Notes under the pieces: generated by a model | Databases searched by the model: none | What the model was told of the DNA's origin: nothing | The model's input: only the letters and a program-made list of their open reading frames with translations | Assembly: GCA_030549205.1 (NCBI GenBank) | Contig: JAUKTV010000003.1 | Coordinates: forward strand, 2,976,001 to 3,040,000 | From: Apiosordaria backusii | Taxonomy: Eukaryota; Ascomycota; Sordariomycetes; Sordariales; Lasiosphaeriaceae | Reading direction: 5' to 3' | Length of the DNA stretch: 64,000 bases | Made by a program: the position numbers and the translations under genes | Shown here: positions 44,687 through 56,584 of the stretch, in pieces | Layout of the letters: each line of letters starts with the position of its first letter | Position numbering within the stretch: position 1 is the stretch's first letter

Positions 44687-47600
44687 CTAGACATCGCTGC
44701 CATCCTCGGCAACAACATCATCATCCTCTGTTTCCCATTCCGAGTCCTCGTCATCAGCGATGTCATCATCGTCACAAAAGTCATCATCCTCTGTCCTCCA
44801 TTCCGAATCTGTAGAATCTGGGACCGCTACCTTCCCTCCCTTGCATCCAGTCCACTGCCGTGTTCCATCTTTCATCACACCGCAATACCCTACATTGCTC
44901 TCACTTGGCTGCCCACCTGAGGGGTCTGACGCCTCCACGGTCGTCTCATATACTTGATCATATCTTAGGTTCCTTCGGAAGTACTTTATTGGGGCCGAGA
45001 TGTCTTCGCACTGTTCCGAAATCCTTGTAAACTTGCTTGGCATTCGAGCTCTTTCATCATCCCAATGCCAAAATACACTTTGAGCGAGCAACTCGCGTAT
45101 TAGGCCGCTACGGTCGGTTTTAACCGAATTCCCTCTGATATCTTTGCGGAGTTTCTTGATATTGGAAAGTAGTTGCTGTCGCGACATTTCAGTGATTCCT
45201 TCCAAGATCTTCAGCATACGGGAGGTAAAATGCGGCTCGGTCGTCGTGTAAAACTCGCGTTCAAGGGCATTTTGAGAATTTCGAACCGCGATGACCTTGC
45301 GGACTTCATGTGTCGATGCCAATGCGTCTATCCTCGCACGAACCCTCTGCAACATGTCAGAAGTCGTCGCTGCGTATCGACCGGTACCTATTATCTTGCC
45401 AATGAGATGTAGCGCCATGCCGACATTGGTTTCAATATATAAAATAGCTCCCCTAAGTTGAAAGTTGAACCCATGCGCCCACCCTGCTCGGACATCAAGA
45501 TCCTTGAAGATACAGAACCTAGCAGAGCCTGACATCTCGACCCCGATTTCCAGAATTCTATCCAAAACCGGTGCTATCGTCTCGGCTACTTCCTTTGCGC
45601 GTCTTCGCTGCTGGCCGTACACAACACCAACCATTGCACACTCTAGGAGGGTAATGGGGACTGCTATGGGACAGTCATATATGGGGTCCCACGAGAACAT
45701 GCAAAATCGCGATTCCGGATCTATCTTCCCGTCAAGCAAGAGATTTGTAAGCGTTTCCCTGTTCTTAGGCGAAGGAGGATTTGCGGCTGAATCATGAGGA
45801 TCCATAACCTCATAGTAATCATCGTCGTCTTCTGAATCCTCTTCATCGACGTCTACAAGCCAACTGCCGCCCAGTACTGCAGCAAGAAGATAGGTCTTGT
45901 ACCCAACAGAGACTTGTCCGTCATGCTGCAGCCGCTCCATCTCTCTCTTAACAACGTCGAACAATCCGCACCAACTTGCGGTACTGAGAAAGTCAAAACA
46001 TGGCGCCATCTTCCAGAAGCGATAACACTTGTGATCCAAGTTGAGTTTGCTCTCGCCAAAGACCAGATTTACATGAAGAGGGTATAATTCATAAATATGC
46101 TTCACCAAAGAAGCGATATCGAACATCTCGTTTTTGGTAATCTTCTTGGCGTCATAGACTTCCCCAATAAAGGCCAAGTACGAATAGGGGGCTATGCACC
46201 GGCGGAACCTGTACGAGTTGGGAAAGCCACAGAGGTACAACATCAAGATGGCCGTTGCAAGGTTGGTTATCCTCTGGGATTCTGATGGACCATTGGATCC
46301 TCGCAACTTTCGCCCTTCTTCAGTCTCCTCGAGAAAGTCCTTCGCTGAGCGGTGAATCAATCTGATGCTATGGTTACAAGCAAATAAAGTTGGTCCACCC
46401 TGGGGGACAACCTCCAATAGCCCACCAGTGCAGAATGGTATTCGATCTGTCAATGTCTCGCATTCCTTGTTGACGAGTTTTCGCATTTCGGCGAGCGACA
46501 AGCTCCCACGCCGAAACCGGTCGGTAAGTTCAACATTGGAAGCTAGATAAACCTCCCCGAGCTGCAGCGGATAGTCATCATCGAGTTTTGGGTAACTTAA
46601 TACCAAGTTGAAATAGTTGGCAGCTTCGTTTTGGTAGAGCGGTTTGTCATCCCGTAACCGATCCCACATTGATTGATAAAGTCCCATGATGTCTTTTGGC
46701 AAGACTGACAGCCGTTCCCACAAATCCCATATAGCATCTCCACATTCCAGACCGCGCTGCAGAGATTGCACGGCCAGCACAACCCATAAAAAGACCCCGT
46801 CCGCCATTTCACACATTCTTAGTATAAGCGAATAACCGTCGGGGCTGGGAAGATCCATAAGCTTCTCCTCAACTTGCTCAGCAACCAATCCCCAAATATC
46901 TAGGGCCGTAAGCTCGTGTATTTTGAGCGCCGGCGAACATGACAGCCGCTTGACAATGGCGGGTTCCGCGCGGCTCGCCACACACAATTTTAAGGAGGGG
47001 ATGCATTGCAGCTCATCTAGGAGCTTCAAAAGACGGTCTTGTCCTTCAGAATGGCTGAAATCGATCTCGTCCAAGCCGTCTAGAAATACGCAAACCGCCC
47101 TGTTCAGCTTGTCGCACTGACGGAGAACAAAGAATAACACCTTTTTGAGCTCCTGTTCGTTCCAGTCGGAATCGGACTCCTTCTTCGTTACCGTCTGACT
47201 TTGCGCGAGCACTTTTTCTGCGATATCCTTACAAGCATCAAGGAGCTGATAAAGCAGAGAACAAAGTACTCCCTTGATCCTGCGTTCCATCTGCTGGCCG
47301 GCAGCCCATATGAAATGTGAGAGGATGAGAACATGTCTGCGTGACGCGCTGAGGTGGTTCTTGGTTTGCCTATGGGTCGCAAGGAATTTCATAAGGGTGC
47401 TTTTGCCTGAACCAGCTTTGCCGCTTATCCAAAAGATTGGCTCGTTTGGCGACCGGAGCCATCGTTTAAACCGTCCGGAGGCTTCGTTGCGAAGTGCCAC
47501 TGAACTGAGACAGGACCTGAAGAAAGGTTCCGCCGTTATGTCTTCATATTCAAAGTTCTTGCCGTCAGCATCATCCCGGTCGTCCTTGTCGTAATTGTGA

Positions 47601-48694
47601 TGATCGTCGGCAGCGTTCTTATGGACCCTGATACCCCGTTTGCCCTCATCGTCATCACCGTCCTCATCATCGAAGTCGCCCAGATTATCGAGGCCGTCCA
47701 GGTCACTGTCATCAAGTCCGATATCGCCACTGTTATCACTGTAGCACTCCGAGTCCCCAAAAATCCAGCTGAAGGTTTTGGCGCTAGCGGGGGCGATCTG
47801 GTTCCGGCGCTGATTCATGCTGTTGTATTTCAGGCTGTTTAGAAACTTCTGATATTTAGCTTCATCGACACTGTCCGCATGTCGCTGTCTCTGGATCTCG
47901 GCTTCATGGGCAAATGTCGCGTTTAGTCTGGCAGTTTCTTCTGCTATTTGTTTCTCTTGATTCTTGAACCCGTCCACGGTGATCGCGGTCAATTTGGTAG
48001 TTACTGCTGTGATGTGTTGCCTCATGGATCTATCTAGTTCGTCCATATGAGTCTGGCCGTTGGCATAGGCGTCGATGAATCCGCGGAGTCTCGAATCAAG
48101 GGCGTCAAAATCGTCTTGCTCTCTGACGCCGATGGCTTTGGTTTTCAGCCTAACAATATAGTGTCAGCCTGCTCGGGGGGCCCAAGAATTTTGCTTCTAT
48201 AGAATATAATAAAGCAGGGTAGCGATATACCGTAGGCTATGTACTTACAGATTATCAAGCTGGAGTTGTGTTTCAAGTGCCCGCTGATGCATTTCCAGTT
48301 TCTTCTCACGCTCGTCAAGCTCCCTTTGGAATTTAAACCTGAACTTCGTCCAAAGTTTGACCGACTTGAACATTTTCCATCTTCCGGTCAAAGCAGCAAC
48401 CGTCGAGAATTCGTCTACCAGTTGTTTGACCTCTTGCGCTGATCTCCTGCAGTCCTCGACAATATCCTCAAGCTGTCGGTCATTCTGGGTAAGTGGCCGA
48501 GGTGCCGACGATGCTGCTGCCTCAATAACGTCACAAACATCGATCAGACGCTTCACTCTGTCCGATAAGTTTGAACCAGGTCTTTCACCATCAAATATTT
48601 TCCTGCAGCCTGCGTAGAATTCGCCAGTGAAGCTGATGACTTGAAAAACATTGCAGACAAAACTGAGAGCGGCCAATGGCTCAAGACCCGACAT
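44687..48694 (-). CDS. NACHT-domain STAND NTPase (NLR-like receptor)
   Basis: Fungal NLR-type signalling ATPase; relatives act in heterokaryon incompatibility and innate-like defence. ATG 48694 (the open frame extends only to a TTG further up). Exon 1 is 48694-48249, the intron 48248-48150 (GTAAGT...TTAG), exon 2 48149-44687; 1302 residues. The N-terminal domain (about 1-150), beginning MSGLEPLAALSFVCNVFQVI, is the helical domain common in fungal STAND proteins. A coiled coil and a very acidic linker follow. NACHT starts near residue 388 with the P-loop FWISGKAGSGKSTLMKF; the Walker B is VCVFLDGLDEIDF; a sensor-like CVASRAEP is present. A helical region of the type that usually follows fungal NACHT comes next. 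No ankyrin, WD40 or TPR repeats are visible in the C-terminal half, which ends in an acidic tail. It is the only large intact gene in the island. Confidence 0.9.
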
Positions 48695-51600
48695 GATGAC
48701 TGATTTGGCTACCTCCGCCAAGGCGGCCAGGAAGATGCTGATAATGTTCGTACGGTTTGTGCTCAGAGGGACTGAAGATGCGACGACACAGAAAAGTGAA
48801 CTATCAGCTCGAGCGGGGTAGGGAAACGACGTGGTTGCCTATATGCATGAGCCACTCCTGCAGCCTCATGTGTGGCCTGGCTTAGGTAATTGGTGGCTAA
48901 GGTCTCACAAGAAGTAAAGGGGGGATGAAATTGCATAAATGTCTTACCACACAGCCCAATGCCAACCCTCTCTTTACATATTCAGCTTGACTTCGAAATT
49001 GCATTGCCGAATGTACCCCCAGGACTCGTCCATCAACCCTCCCAGTAGTACACGACCAACCGGTCTTTTTTGCTTCCCACGTCACGGGTTGACTGAGGTG
49101 AGGTGGGCGGCCATTCGGGTCCTTCACTTTCTTGCCATCGGCGGAGAAAGAGGGTTAACCCCCATCATCCACTCACACCGAACCGCCGAAGCTTTTTGAA
49201 AAGTCGGCATCCATAACACAAGGACTGCGCAAGCAGATGTTAAAAACGGCTTAGACCACAACCGCGCCCAGTTGCCAGGCTACCTGGTACTCAGCCGACG
49301 TTCTTGCCGATGAGAGCCAGCCGAAACCGCATGCGCTGGCGGCCCAGTCTTGGGGGTAGCCGGTCGGTTCGTATCCGTGCAGTTGCAGACGTGTTAGCAG
49401 GGTGATGGATCAGACGTCACAGCTACCGTATCTGCAAAAACAAAATCAGATGATACGAATATTCAAACTCCGACGACCAACTTCCTTCTTCATCACTCTT
49501 TAGGTCGGTCCCTCCATACTACCATCGACTTCACTCCCTGTCAAGCAGATACATGCGGTTGCTTGTGCTTAGTTGGCGTGAATATTGATGAGAGATTACT
49601 ACCGGAGCTGCCTTGCGTGCTGGCATCTTGTTTGGCATGGCATCTGATGCCGAATGATCCGTGGGAGCCCTCCGACGGTGTTCATGCTCGCTTAGGATTG
49701 AATCAGCTACTTGGGCACCCTCCGCGGCATCCGGATAATCTGATAATGGGTGTCACGAGACTTGGAGATAACCAAGAAAAGTGATCAATAGGTATACTAC
49801 GTGTATCCGCTGCAGCCTGCCCCTTCCTGTCCGTCTCAAACCAACTTCCATCCCTCTAGCTTTGGCATTTTCTTGGACACCAGGGATGTATTTTCCTAGT
49901 CGCTTGTCATGATGGGAAGGCCCTGTAGGATAGAGTTGGATGTTGAAAAATGTGGAATGAGCATCGATTGACTGTATTACAGTACATACATAGAGGGCAC
50001 GACGTAGACTACCAGCAACGGGCCTGTTTACTATTGTTTTAATCTAATCATTCATTGAGATATTCGACAGTTTACCCCATAATCGTCAAGATTCATGATC
50101 TGCCCTCGTCCTAGTTTGCTAGATTTTAGATGCAGGTTGGGTCCGAAAAAGGGATGGCTCCTTCTGATAATAGTTATACCTCAACTCAACGACATCGAGA
50201 TTAGATATCTCAAATCAAATTCAAGCACTATCAGGTATAATCAGCCAATAAGGGACGGTGCAGCCTTTCAATAGCATAGGTACCTGCCCATGTTCAGCTC
50301 CGGGAGGCGAATTTATTTCTGTGTTCTCCACGATCCAGACTACCGTATCTCTCCTGTCAACACACCGACTAACCTTGCTACAAGATGACCTATGCTAAGG
50401 TTAGGGCAGCTCTCCAACGTCACGGTAGCACCCTGGCTTTGTGCTCAATTATGGCGCAAGCAGCGACGATTGAAACCTACGTGCAAGAACAATCCTTGCT
50501 CCTGACTCTGAAATCATTCTCGGACCAGACAGTAGGTGGACACACAGGCCTAGCGTTCCGGTTCCTCCAAATGCTCAGCTGTGGCCCTTTATAATTGCCG
50601 AACTCCGATTCGCCAGCCCCAGGATCGACATGCGTTCGTGGCACCTCAAGATCCTTCTTCAGCGAGGCGGATGACCCTATACGCCTACCCGGGCCCCCGG
50701 TAGTCATTCTCTCCGTAAACAAGATCGGTGATAGTTGAGGTCAAAGTGGTGTTTGGATTGATAGCACAGGCCGCCGCTGACAAGGTTGAAACTCGTTGAC
50801 GAGGTCGAGATGGCACAAAGCCCCTACTCCTCCATCACCATATCTGTGAACGCCTCCAGTTCAAGGTAATCCCCACATAGAATAACAACCTCTTCCAACT
50901 AACGGCCTCACATCCCGCTGTGCCGAGATAGGAAACTCATTTTCGATACTTAAAAGCTGAAGCGCTTCAGGTGTGGAATCAAGGCTCCCCAGTTCACGTT
51001 GTGTAATATGTTGCCGAATCGAACGGCGAACGAGGTTTGCTTCCCATGCCCCCGAGGAAAAACAATATATTCCCCGTTTGCCTTTGCAAAGCCCACTGAT
51101 AATGCCTTTTCTTATACTAAACCATTCTCAATACCCTTTTTCTTTCCTCAAATCTCCGCTGCAACCCAAATCTCGCCTCATCTTTCACCATTTCCACCAT
51201 CTCTCTCAGATTCTTCCTCGTGTTCTTGATCAGCCCCTGTATCGTCGCTAATCTTCAGTTATTCTAAATTAACACAATGACCCTTCTTTTTCTCTTCAAA
51301 AGGACAGCGAAGTCGCATACCTAAGTCAAAGGACGTTTAGGGCTGGTAATCAAAGACTCTGATACCCGACAGTGAGACATGACCTCGAGGGAGCAAGTGT
51401 CTAGAGGGTTTGAAGGCAAGGTCTATAGACATGCTCCGGGGATTTGTTATGGTCGACGACAAATATATCTTTGTGGTCGGTTTAGGCTGAGCGTGCCATA
51501 TTCTTTCACCCATCTCTTAGAGTGTCAGTTCTTGTTCTAAACATTCGACCAATCCAAAACAAAACAAACTTACCTAATTTACGCTAGGGCCTCAAGCGCT

Positions 51601-51750
51601 ATGCTCCATGAAGTTTGGATATCGTCGTCTTTGTTCTGGTCGCCGATTGCTGCGCCTTCCAAGGGTATTAGTCCTCCATGTCGGTCTCAGAAACAGACCA
51701 ACCGAAAGGCACTCAAACATACCTAAGTCGCAGGTTTTCCCAAGAACTTT
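48695..51750. other. 3-kb island stretch without a supportable gene
   Basis: Upstream of the NACHT gene. Small ATG frames exist (for example 50385-50594, 69 residues, plus strand) but none has a recognisable motif or splice-linked partner. A second donor-like GTAAGTTTG on the minus strand at about 51573, downstream of copy F, suggests that F has an extra 3'-UTR intron. Confidence 0.4.
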
Positions 51751-51984
51751 CTAATGGAAGTCGTCCATCATTCTCCTCGGTCTCACGAGTCCAGTCTCCC
51801 AATCTTTCAACCACACAATAGGTCTGCGGTTGTTGTGCTCTCTGCGATACCAGTAGGGTGGGAAGATGGGCGTCCCATTGGGCTTTTGGGAGGACTCCAG
51901 TGTCATTAACCAAATAGCCTGCTTTCGAAGGCGCGCTTCGCACTCGGCACCACCGCAGTCACATCGGTATCCGTGGTCGTTCAT
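51751..51984 (-). CDS. Island small-protein family, copy F (short, intact, 77 aa)
   Basis: ATG 51984, 77 residues, all of it family core: YRCDCGGAECEARLRKQAIW, LMTLESSQKPNGTPIFPPYW, RRPIVWLKDWETGLVRPRRM and the end MDDFH. The N-terminal basic region of copies B and C is absent, so this is the minimal form and marks the core as a domain that can stand alone. All three family Cys are present. A donor GTATGT at 51722 follows the stop by 28 nt, with a GACTAATAC branch point and a GCAG acceptor, so a 3'-UTR intron is likely. It lies 8.5 kb from copy E, on the far side of the NACHT gene, but on the same strand. Confidence 0.62.
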   Translation of the reverse strand: MNDHGYRCDCGGAECEARLRKQAIWLMTLESSQKPNGTPIFPPYWYRREHNNRRPIVWLKDWETGLVRPRRMMDDFH

Positions 51985-53564
51985 TGTGCAGGTCGTGATG
52001 CAGAGATTCAGAAGGACTGAGGATGTGATGAAAGGGTAGAGAGAGGGAGACTGCGCGGTTGCTTGGTTTCATATGAAAGATGGTGAAAAGCGAAAAGTGA
52101 TCAGAGAAGATCATAGGCGCGCCGGTGATGGGAGAAAGAGAAGTTTGAAAGTGGCCAGATGGGAGAAAGGTTTATGACAGCAACGAGCGCGCTGTCGGGC
52201 AGCGTCGCGTCACCGCGGCACCCAGTCAAGCGTCGAGCGTGGACGGGAACGAGCGATCGCGTGCAGGCGTGCCAGGTCATCGTCGTTCCTTCCTTTTATC
52301 TCTTAATATCCTCGCTGGCCGTCGCCAATCATGTGATGTCCGTAAAGGCTCGGATGAGGGGTAAAGTAGGTAAGCCTCTTGAACTTTGTCAAAAATAGAA
52401 TGGATTATGGGCTGTTCTTCAAGACTATCTATACGGCAATCCAGTCCCTACGTGTTTAGTTTCCCTCCTTCAACCATGATTCAAACCCTTCTTCTATTAG
52501 CATCTTCTGTTCGTTTACTCTCAAGCGCTTGCATCTAGCATTAGGTCTCCTCTTGTTCAACACATCAACCGAAACTTCTTCTCCTCGAGCCACTGATATG
52601 TGCAATCAACATGTCGACTTATATCTCCCCTGCTCAACCCCCAACTCCATCGAGATATGGAGGAGGGAGTCGCAAAGCCCCTCACTTCATCATTGCCAGT
52701 AGGTCTTCAGCGTGGCTTCTCCACATGGTCTCATCGCGTTTCAGTTAGTAGCAGGAAGTTTATCCTAGCGGCCTCTATGTATAAGGCAATAGGTGCCAGT
52801 AGTTGAGCGACGCCAGATTTTCTTCATCAAGTCTCAACACATGGAGGGAAGTCATCTCCATTGTGCAGCGCTGGGCATCGCCGAACTCCCAGCCCTTGAT
52901 GTCGACCAGTGGCCGGCGATCATGGCGAATGTGCTGTTAGGTTGGTTGAGCGATGATATAATTATAAAGAAGACTCCGAGCTGTCAAAGATTGGTCTAAA
53001 ACTCCTCCCCCATGCTTGTGGCTGTGTCGAACTTGAAGTCGACAGTCAGGCCAAGGTAAGGGAATCTCCTCGATGTCATCTTCGGTAACTGAAGGCACGG
53101 GTCACTTGATCGCGGTGTCGAGCTCGAAGACACGGCCATCATGGTCTCAGGGGCTCGCTGATCAAGTTGGACTGGGCCCGACCAATCAGAAAAGAGAGAA
53201 TGTACCTGATTGGAGTGATGGCACTGGAAAGACCAGACTGTCTGCAACCCTAACCCCGACTCATTACCCCTGAGTAACGCCTTGGCATCCAGGGGTAAAT
53301 AGGGGTATTGTCAACAGGAACCTGCCCCAAGCAACATGATGTGCAGACACCACTATGGTAGCAGCTCCAATTCTTCTGTTAATGCCGGGGTCTGGAAGCT
53401 CGAAATTCAGGTGCAAAACTGGCGAGGGGGGTGTTCAACAGAAGGAAAGTGTTCCACGATCGTCTATGAGATGAGTTTGTTGCTCAGTCTGCCATAAATA
53501 GTACGCTCAATTCTTTACAGTACGCCTAGATCCTCTCTACATTGATCTCCCCTACTGCAAGTGG
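51985..53564. other. Island sequence, no supported gene
   Basis: About 1.6 kb with only short frames. The first 300 bp should contain the promoter of copy F. Confidence 0.4.
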
Positions 53565-54203
53565 CTAAGCGTAAGCCGTATAATGATTTATAGCTTCGTT
53601 CAGGACCAACCTCGCAGCAACCTCAGCCCCAGAAACTGCGGTTCTCCTCAAGGAGTCATCCAGATTACCCTGACGAGCACGTTTTGGCTCCTGGTTATGA
53701 ACGGTTGGGCAGAAGCCTTCCGCTTGTTGGTTGCAGCTGGAGAGTCGACAGAGATCAATGGTGGATTGCGGAGTGGGTAAGTCATATGTAAAGCTCCATA
53801 AACATATATAGCTAAGGTCTGTTCTGGATGAAGGGCATAGCGGTAGTTGAGGCTGGTGTTCGAAAGTCGAACCAAAGGTGTGTGTGAGTTTCGTTTTACA
53901 CTCCTGAGTATCACGGTGTGAAGGAAGTGGAAAACCGAGACGTGGATAGTAATGAACCACCTCAGCCTCGGCTCTCTGTCGCATGCTCTCGTACGGAATT
54001 GGCCTGTTGGTCGCGAGCCCGGGAAGGCTTTGTTTGCTGCCGTGCGGTACCCCGTCTCGTTCCCGAAGCAGAGCGCGCGCTTGATCGCCGTTTTGGTGAG
54101 GTGTGAAAAGTTCGGCCACCAGCGCAAGTGTGGTGAGCTGAAATTTCCTGATCCGTTCGAGATCCTCTTCGGTCAGCGCGTGGGTACTGGTCTTGGTGTA
54201 CAT
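53565..54203 (-). CDS. Hypothetical protein with EAEVVHYY motif (212 aa)
   Basis: ATG 54203, one open frame of 212 residues. The N-terminal half is helical and charged (TEEDLERIRKFQLTTLALVA) and ends in MRQRAEAEVVHYYPR, sharing R-x-E-A-E-V-V-H-Y-Y with the ORF at 41060-41332. The middle is less protein-like. The end (SGAEVAARLVLNEAINHYTA) again looks helical, so an unrecognised intron may lie between about residues 90 and 175. Not recognised. Its presence in the same island as the 90-residue ORF suggests a second, more diverged duplicated family. Confidence 0.4.
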   Translation of the reverse strand: MYTKTSTHALTEEDLERIRKFQLTTLALVAELFTPHQNGDQARALLRERDGVPHGSKQSLPGLATNRPIPYESMRQRAEAEVVHYYPRLGFPLPSHRDTQECKTKLTHTFGSTFEHQPQLPLCPSSRTDLSYICLWSFTYDLPTPQSTIDLCRLSSCNQQAEGFCPTVHNQEPKRARQGNLDDSLRRTAVSGAEVAARLVLNEAINHYTAYA

Positions 54204-56584
54204 GGCCGTGGTTCTGCCGTGCCATATATCTTCCCACTATCTCTGTAGTTCCACTTGTTTCCATCACATAACCGCCCGAGGTTGAGCGAAAGCTTTGTGA
54301 GGTTCCTGGTTGGCTGAGAAGTTGGCAGCTTTTCGCTGTCGATCTTCTGGATGACAAAGACGAGGAAGAAGCAAGAAAAGGAAGATCAGGGGTGAAAATG
54401 CTGGCTGAGGGTTCCAGTCGCCGTTCATTCTCTGATTCAAAAAGACGTTTAGTACTATAAGCAAGGCTGTCCTAGCTTGCGTAGGGTTCAGCCATGATGT
54501 AATGGAACATGCGACTTTCCCTTCGTAATTCTGGCGTAATCGTCAGAAGGAAGGCCTAGAAAGATAAAGAGGCCATAATCATGGATATATTCAGAAGTGT
54601 GTGTGTGGATACCTATTTATAGTTCTTTTAAACGCATCATTTCGTTTCTTAAGATGCTGGATAAATCCTATCATACGATCATTATTCTTTCTGCCAGTTG
54701 TAATGGGTGGTCTCAAGCCAGGCTAATGGTTTGGTCGAGGCATCAAAAAGCTTGTCAGCAGCTTGCCCGTCATATAAATAGCCGCAAGCCTACACAAGCT
54801 GTGTTACCTCTGGTCATTTTCTTGGGAGGAGCGAGTCTGTGAGCCTTTCTTTCGCTTCAACGCAGATTCATCCACAGGGGACGAGGCCTGTCGCTTTCAG
54901 GTGGTTGTGGGAGGTTCGCAGTGGACTTGTAGAGTTGTTGCAGATTCGAATAGGTACATATAGGTTCCTTACGCAAATGCTCATGTTTCTATCGTTGAAG
55001 TTGGTACCTTTAATAATGAGAAAAAGGAGAGGTCACCAGGAATCTATAAAACCCGAAGGTTCAAAATGCTTCCCCATGAATGATCTCCGTTGCTCCAGTG
55101 CCTCTGCACAGAACCTGATGATAGAAAAGGCAACGGAAGGCGCGGCAGAGCATGACAGAGCGCTCTTTTCCCTTCAATCGCTCCCTCAGGGTTGACACGA
55201 CAAACCCTGACCCAAATGGCACAAGCTTTCCAATGTCGCATCCAAAGTAAAATCACTCTAGATAAGTCCAGACCAGACCCGACTCCGGCTGGATCATTGC
55301 CCGCAAGCGTCAAATCCATAGTCCATGCAATGTCAGCCGTTCACCCACGCTCCTCTCTCCCTGGAAGATATCTACTGTGCAAGACCGCATATGCCCATGC
55401 TCGTGCACACTACCTGCACCCCCATCCGTAGATCCATCACGGAACACGCTGATCCAGCAGGCTTCGGCAGTCCAGACTCTGACAATACCGGTCAAGGGCA
55501 TTCGGGACCCACTGGCGGGCTCGAATTCGGCGTCATCTCCAACAAAAATCAAATATCATGGTAAACCATAAGTAAGGTAACTCCAACCCCAAGACATTCT
55601 GTGCCTCTGTGCCACGGTCTGAACATGTCTTCTCACTAGGCTGACAAGGTGCTACAAAGGGTGGGCGTGTCAACGGCAGCGATAACATCCCAAAACCAAA
55701 CCAGTGCCACTGAAGCCGCCTTCTTCCTTCTTGGTAATCTTGACGAACCGGTCGCGGGTTGGTTTGCTTGTGAGGTGTCGATAGCACAGAGAGAAGGTGG
55801 TGTATGGTACGCTGTGAGTCGGAGCCGGCACTCTAGGCTGGCGAGCTGCTGGATTTCTGGTGGTCAAGCAAGCAAGAACCTGGCTCAACGGTGTCATGTT
55901 GAAGGCCAAAATCATCTCTTTGACATATCGAGACTCGACGTCCACATGATACACCTCCCCGGAAACAGGACTTGACCCTACAACGTTGCCATATGTTTTG
56001 CCCATACATGCCTTCTTGACATACGAAACGGCTGAGTGCTGGGTTGTCCACGAGGTGAAGCGCTTCTTTGCCTTTTCTCCGGTATCCCAGGACTGAATGG
56101 TTTCCTGTCCTTCGGGAGCGGATCTCCTCGTTGGGCTGCGGCGGTGGGGACCTTTTGGTCAAACTCTAGGGACCAAGGAGGGACTCTGGGATAGCATGTT
56201 TCTGAGGTTGTCAACTGCTTCTTGGTCTATAAGCATCCTATCCTCTGTCTGAACTCCCTGAAAAGGAGGTGCAACGAAATGGTTTATTACTACAAACTTC
56301 GGTGTGGCAGGTATGAAGGAGGACTTGAAGCTCATCAAAAGGGGCAGATGGAATAGTTGGAGGTTGGGGAGTTGACCTTCAGACTGGTATGTACTGAGGC
56401 AGTGTCAAAAGTCCAAGTTGTATATACAGGTACACAAGACCAGAGAACAAGTCAAAGAAGAGGACATAATTTTGTCAAGACTCGGGTCAATATGGGCAGG
56501 TAATTCGTTTATAGAAGATTTAAGGTACTTTATGTTAACAAATCTCAACAGGGAAAATCGAAAGAACTTTCCTTGATAAAAAAC
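54204..56584. other. Right part of the island, no supported gene
   Basis: About 2.4 kb. Overlapping minus-strand frames at 55670-56214 (up to 111 residues) and plus-strand frames at 54839-55564 lack ATG starts or motifs. I cannot support any of them as genes. Confidence 0.4.

Noticed and set aside
48695..48721. NACHT protein start at 48721
   Set aside because: That codon is TTG; the ATG at 48694 gives the usual MSGLEPLAALS start of this N-terminal domain.
50385..50594. 69-residue ATG ORF on the plus strand
   Set aside because: No motif, no paralogue in the window, composition like surrounding non-coding DNA.
34011..56584. Known transposon (LTR, TIR or LINE) as explanation of the island
   Set aside because: I found no integrase, transposase or reverse-transcriptase motif and no convincing terminal repeats other than the tRNA-like elements; not excluded for short relics.
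34011..56584. CRISPR array, prophage or biosynthetic gene cluster
   Set aside because: No regular direct repeats with spacers, no phage or PKS/NRPS motifs; eukaryotic gene structure throughout.
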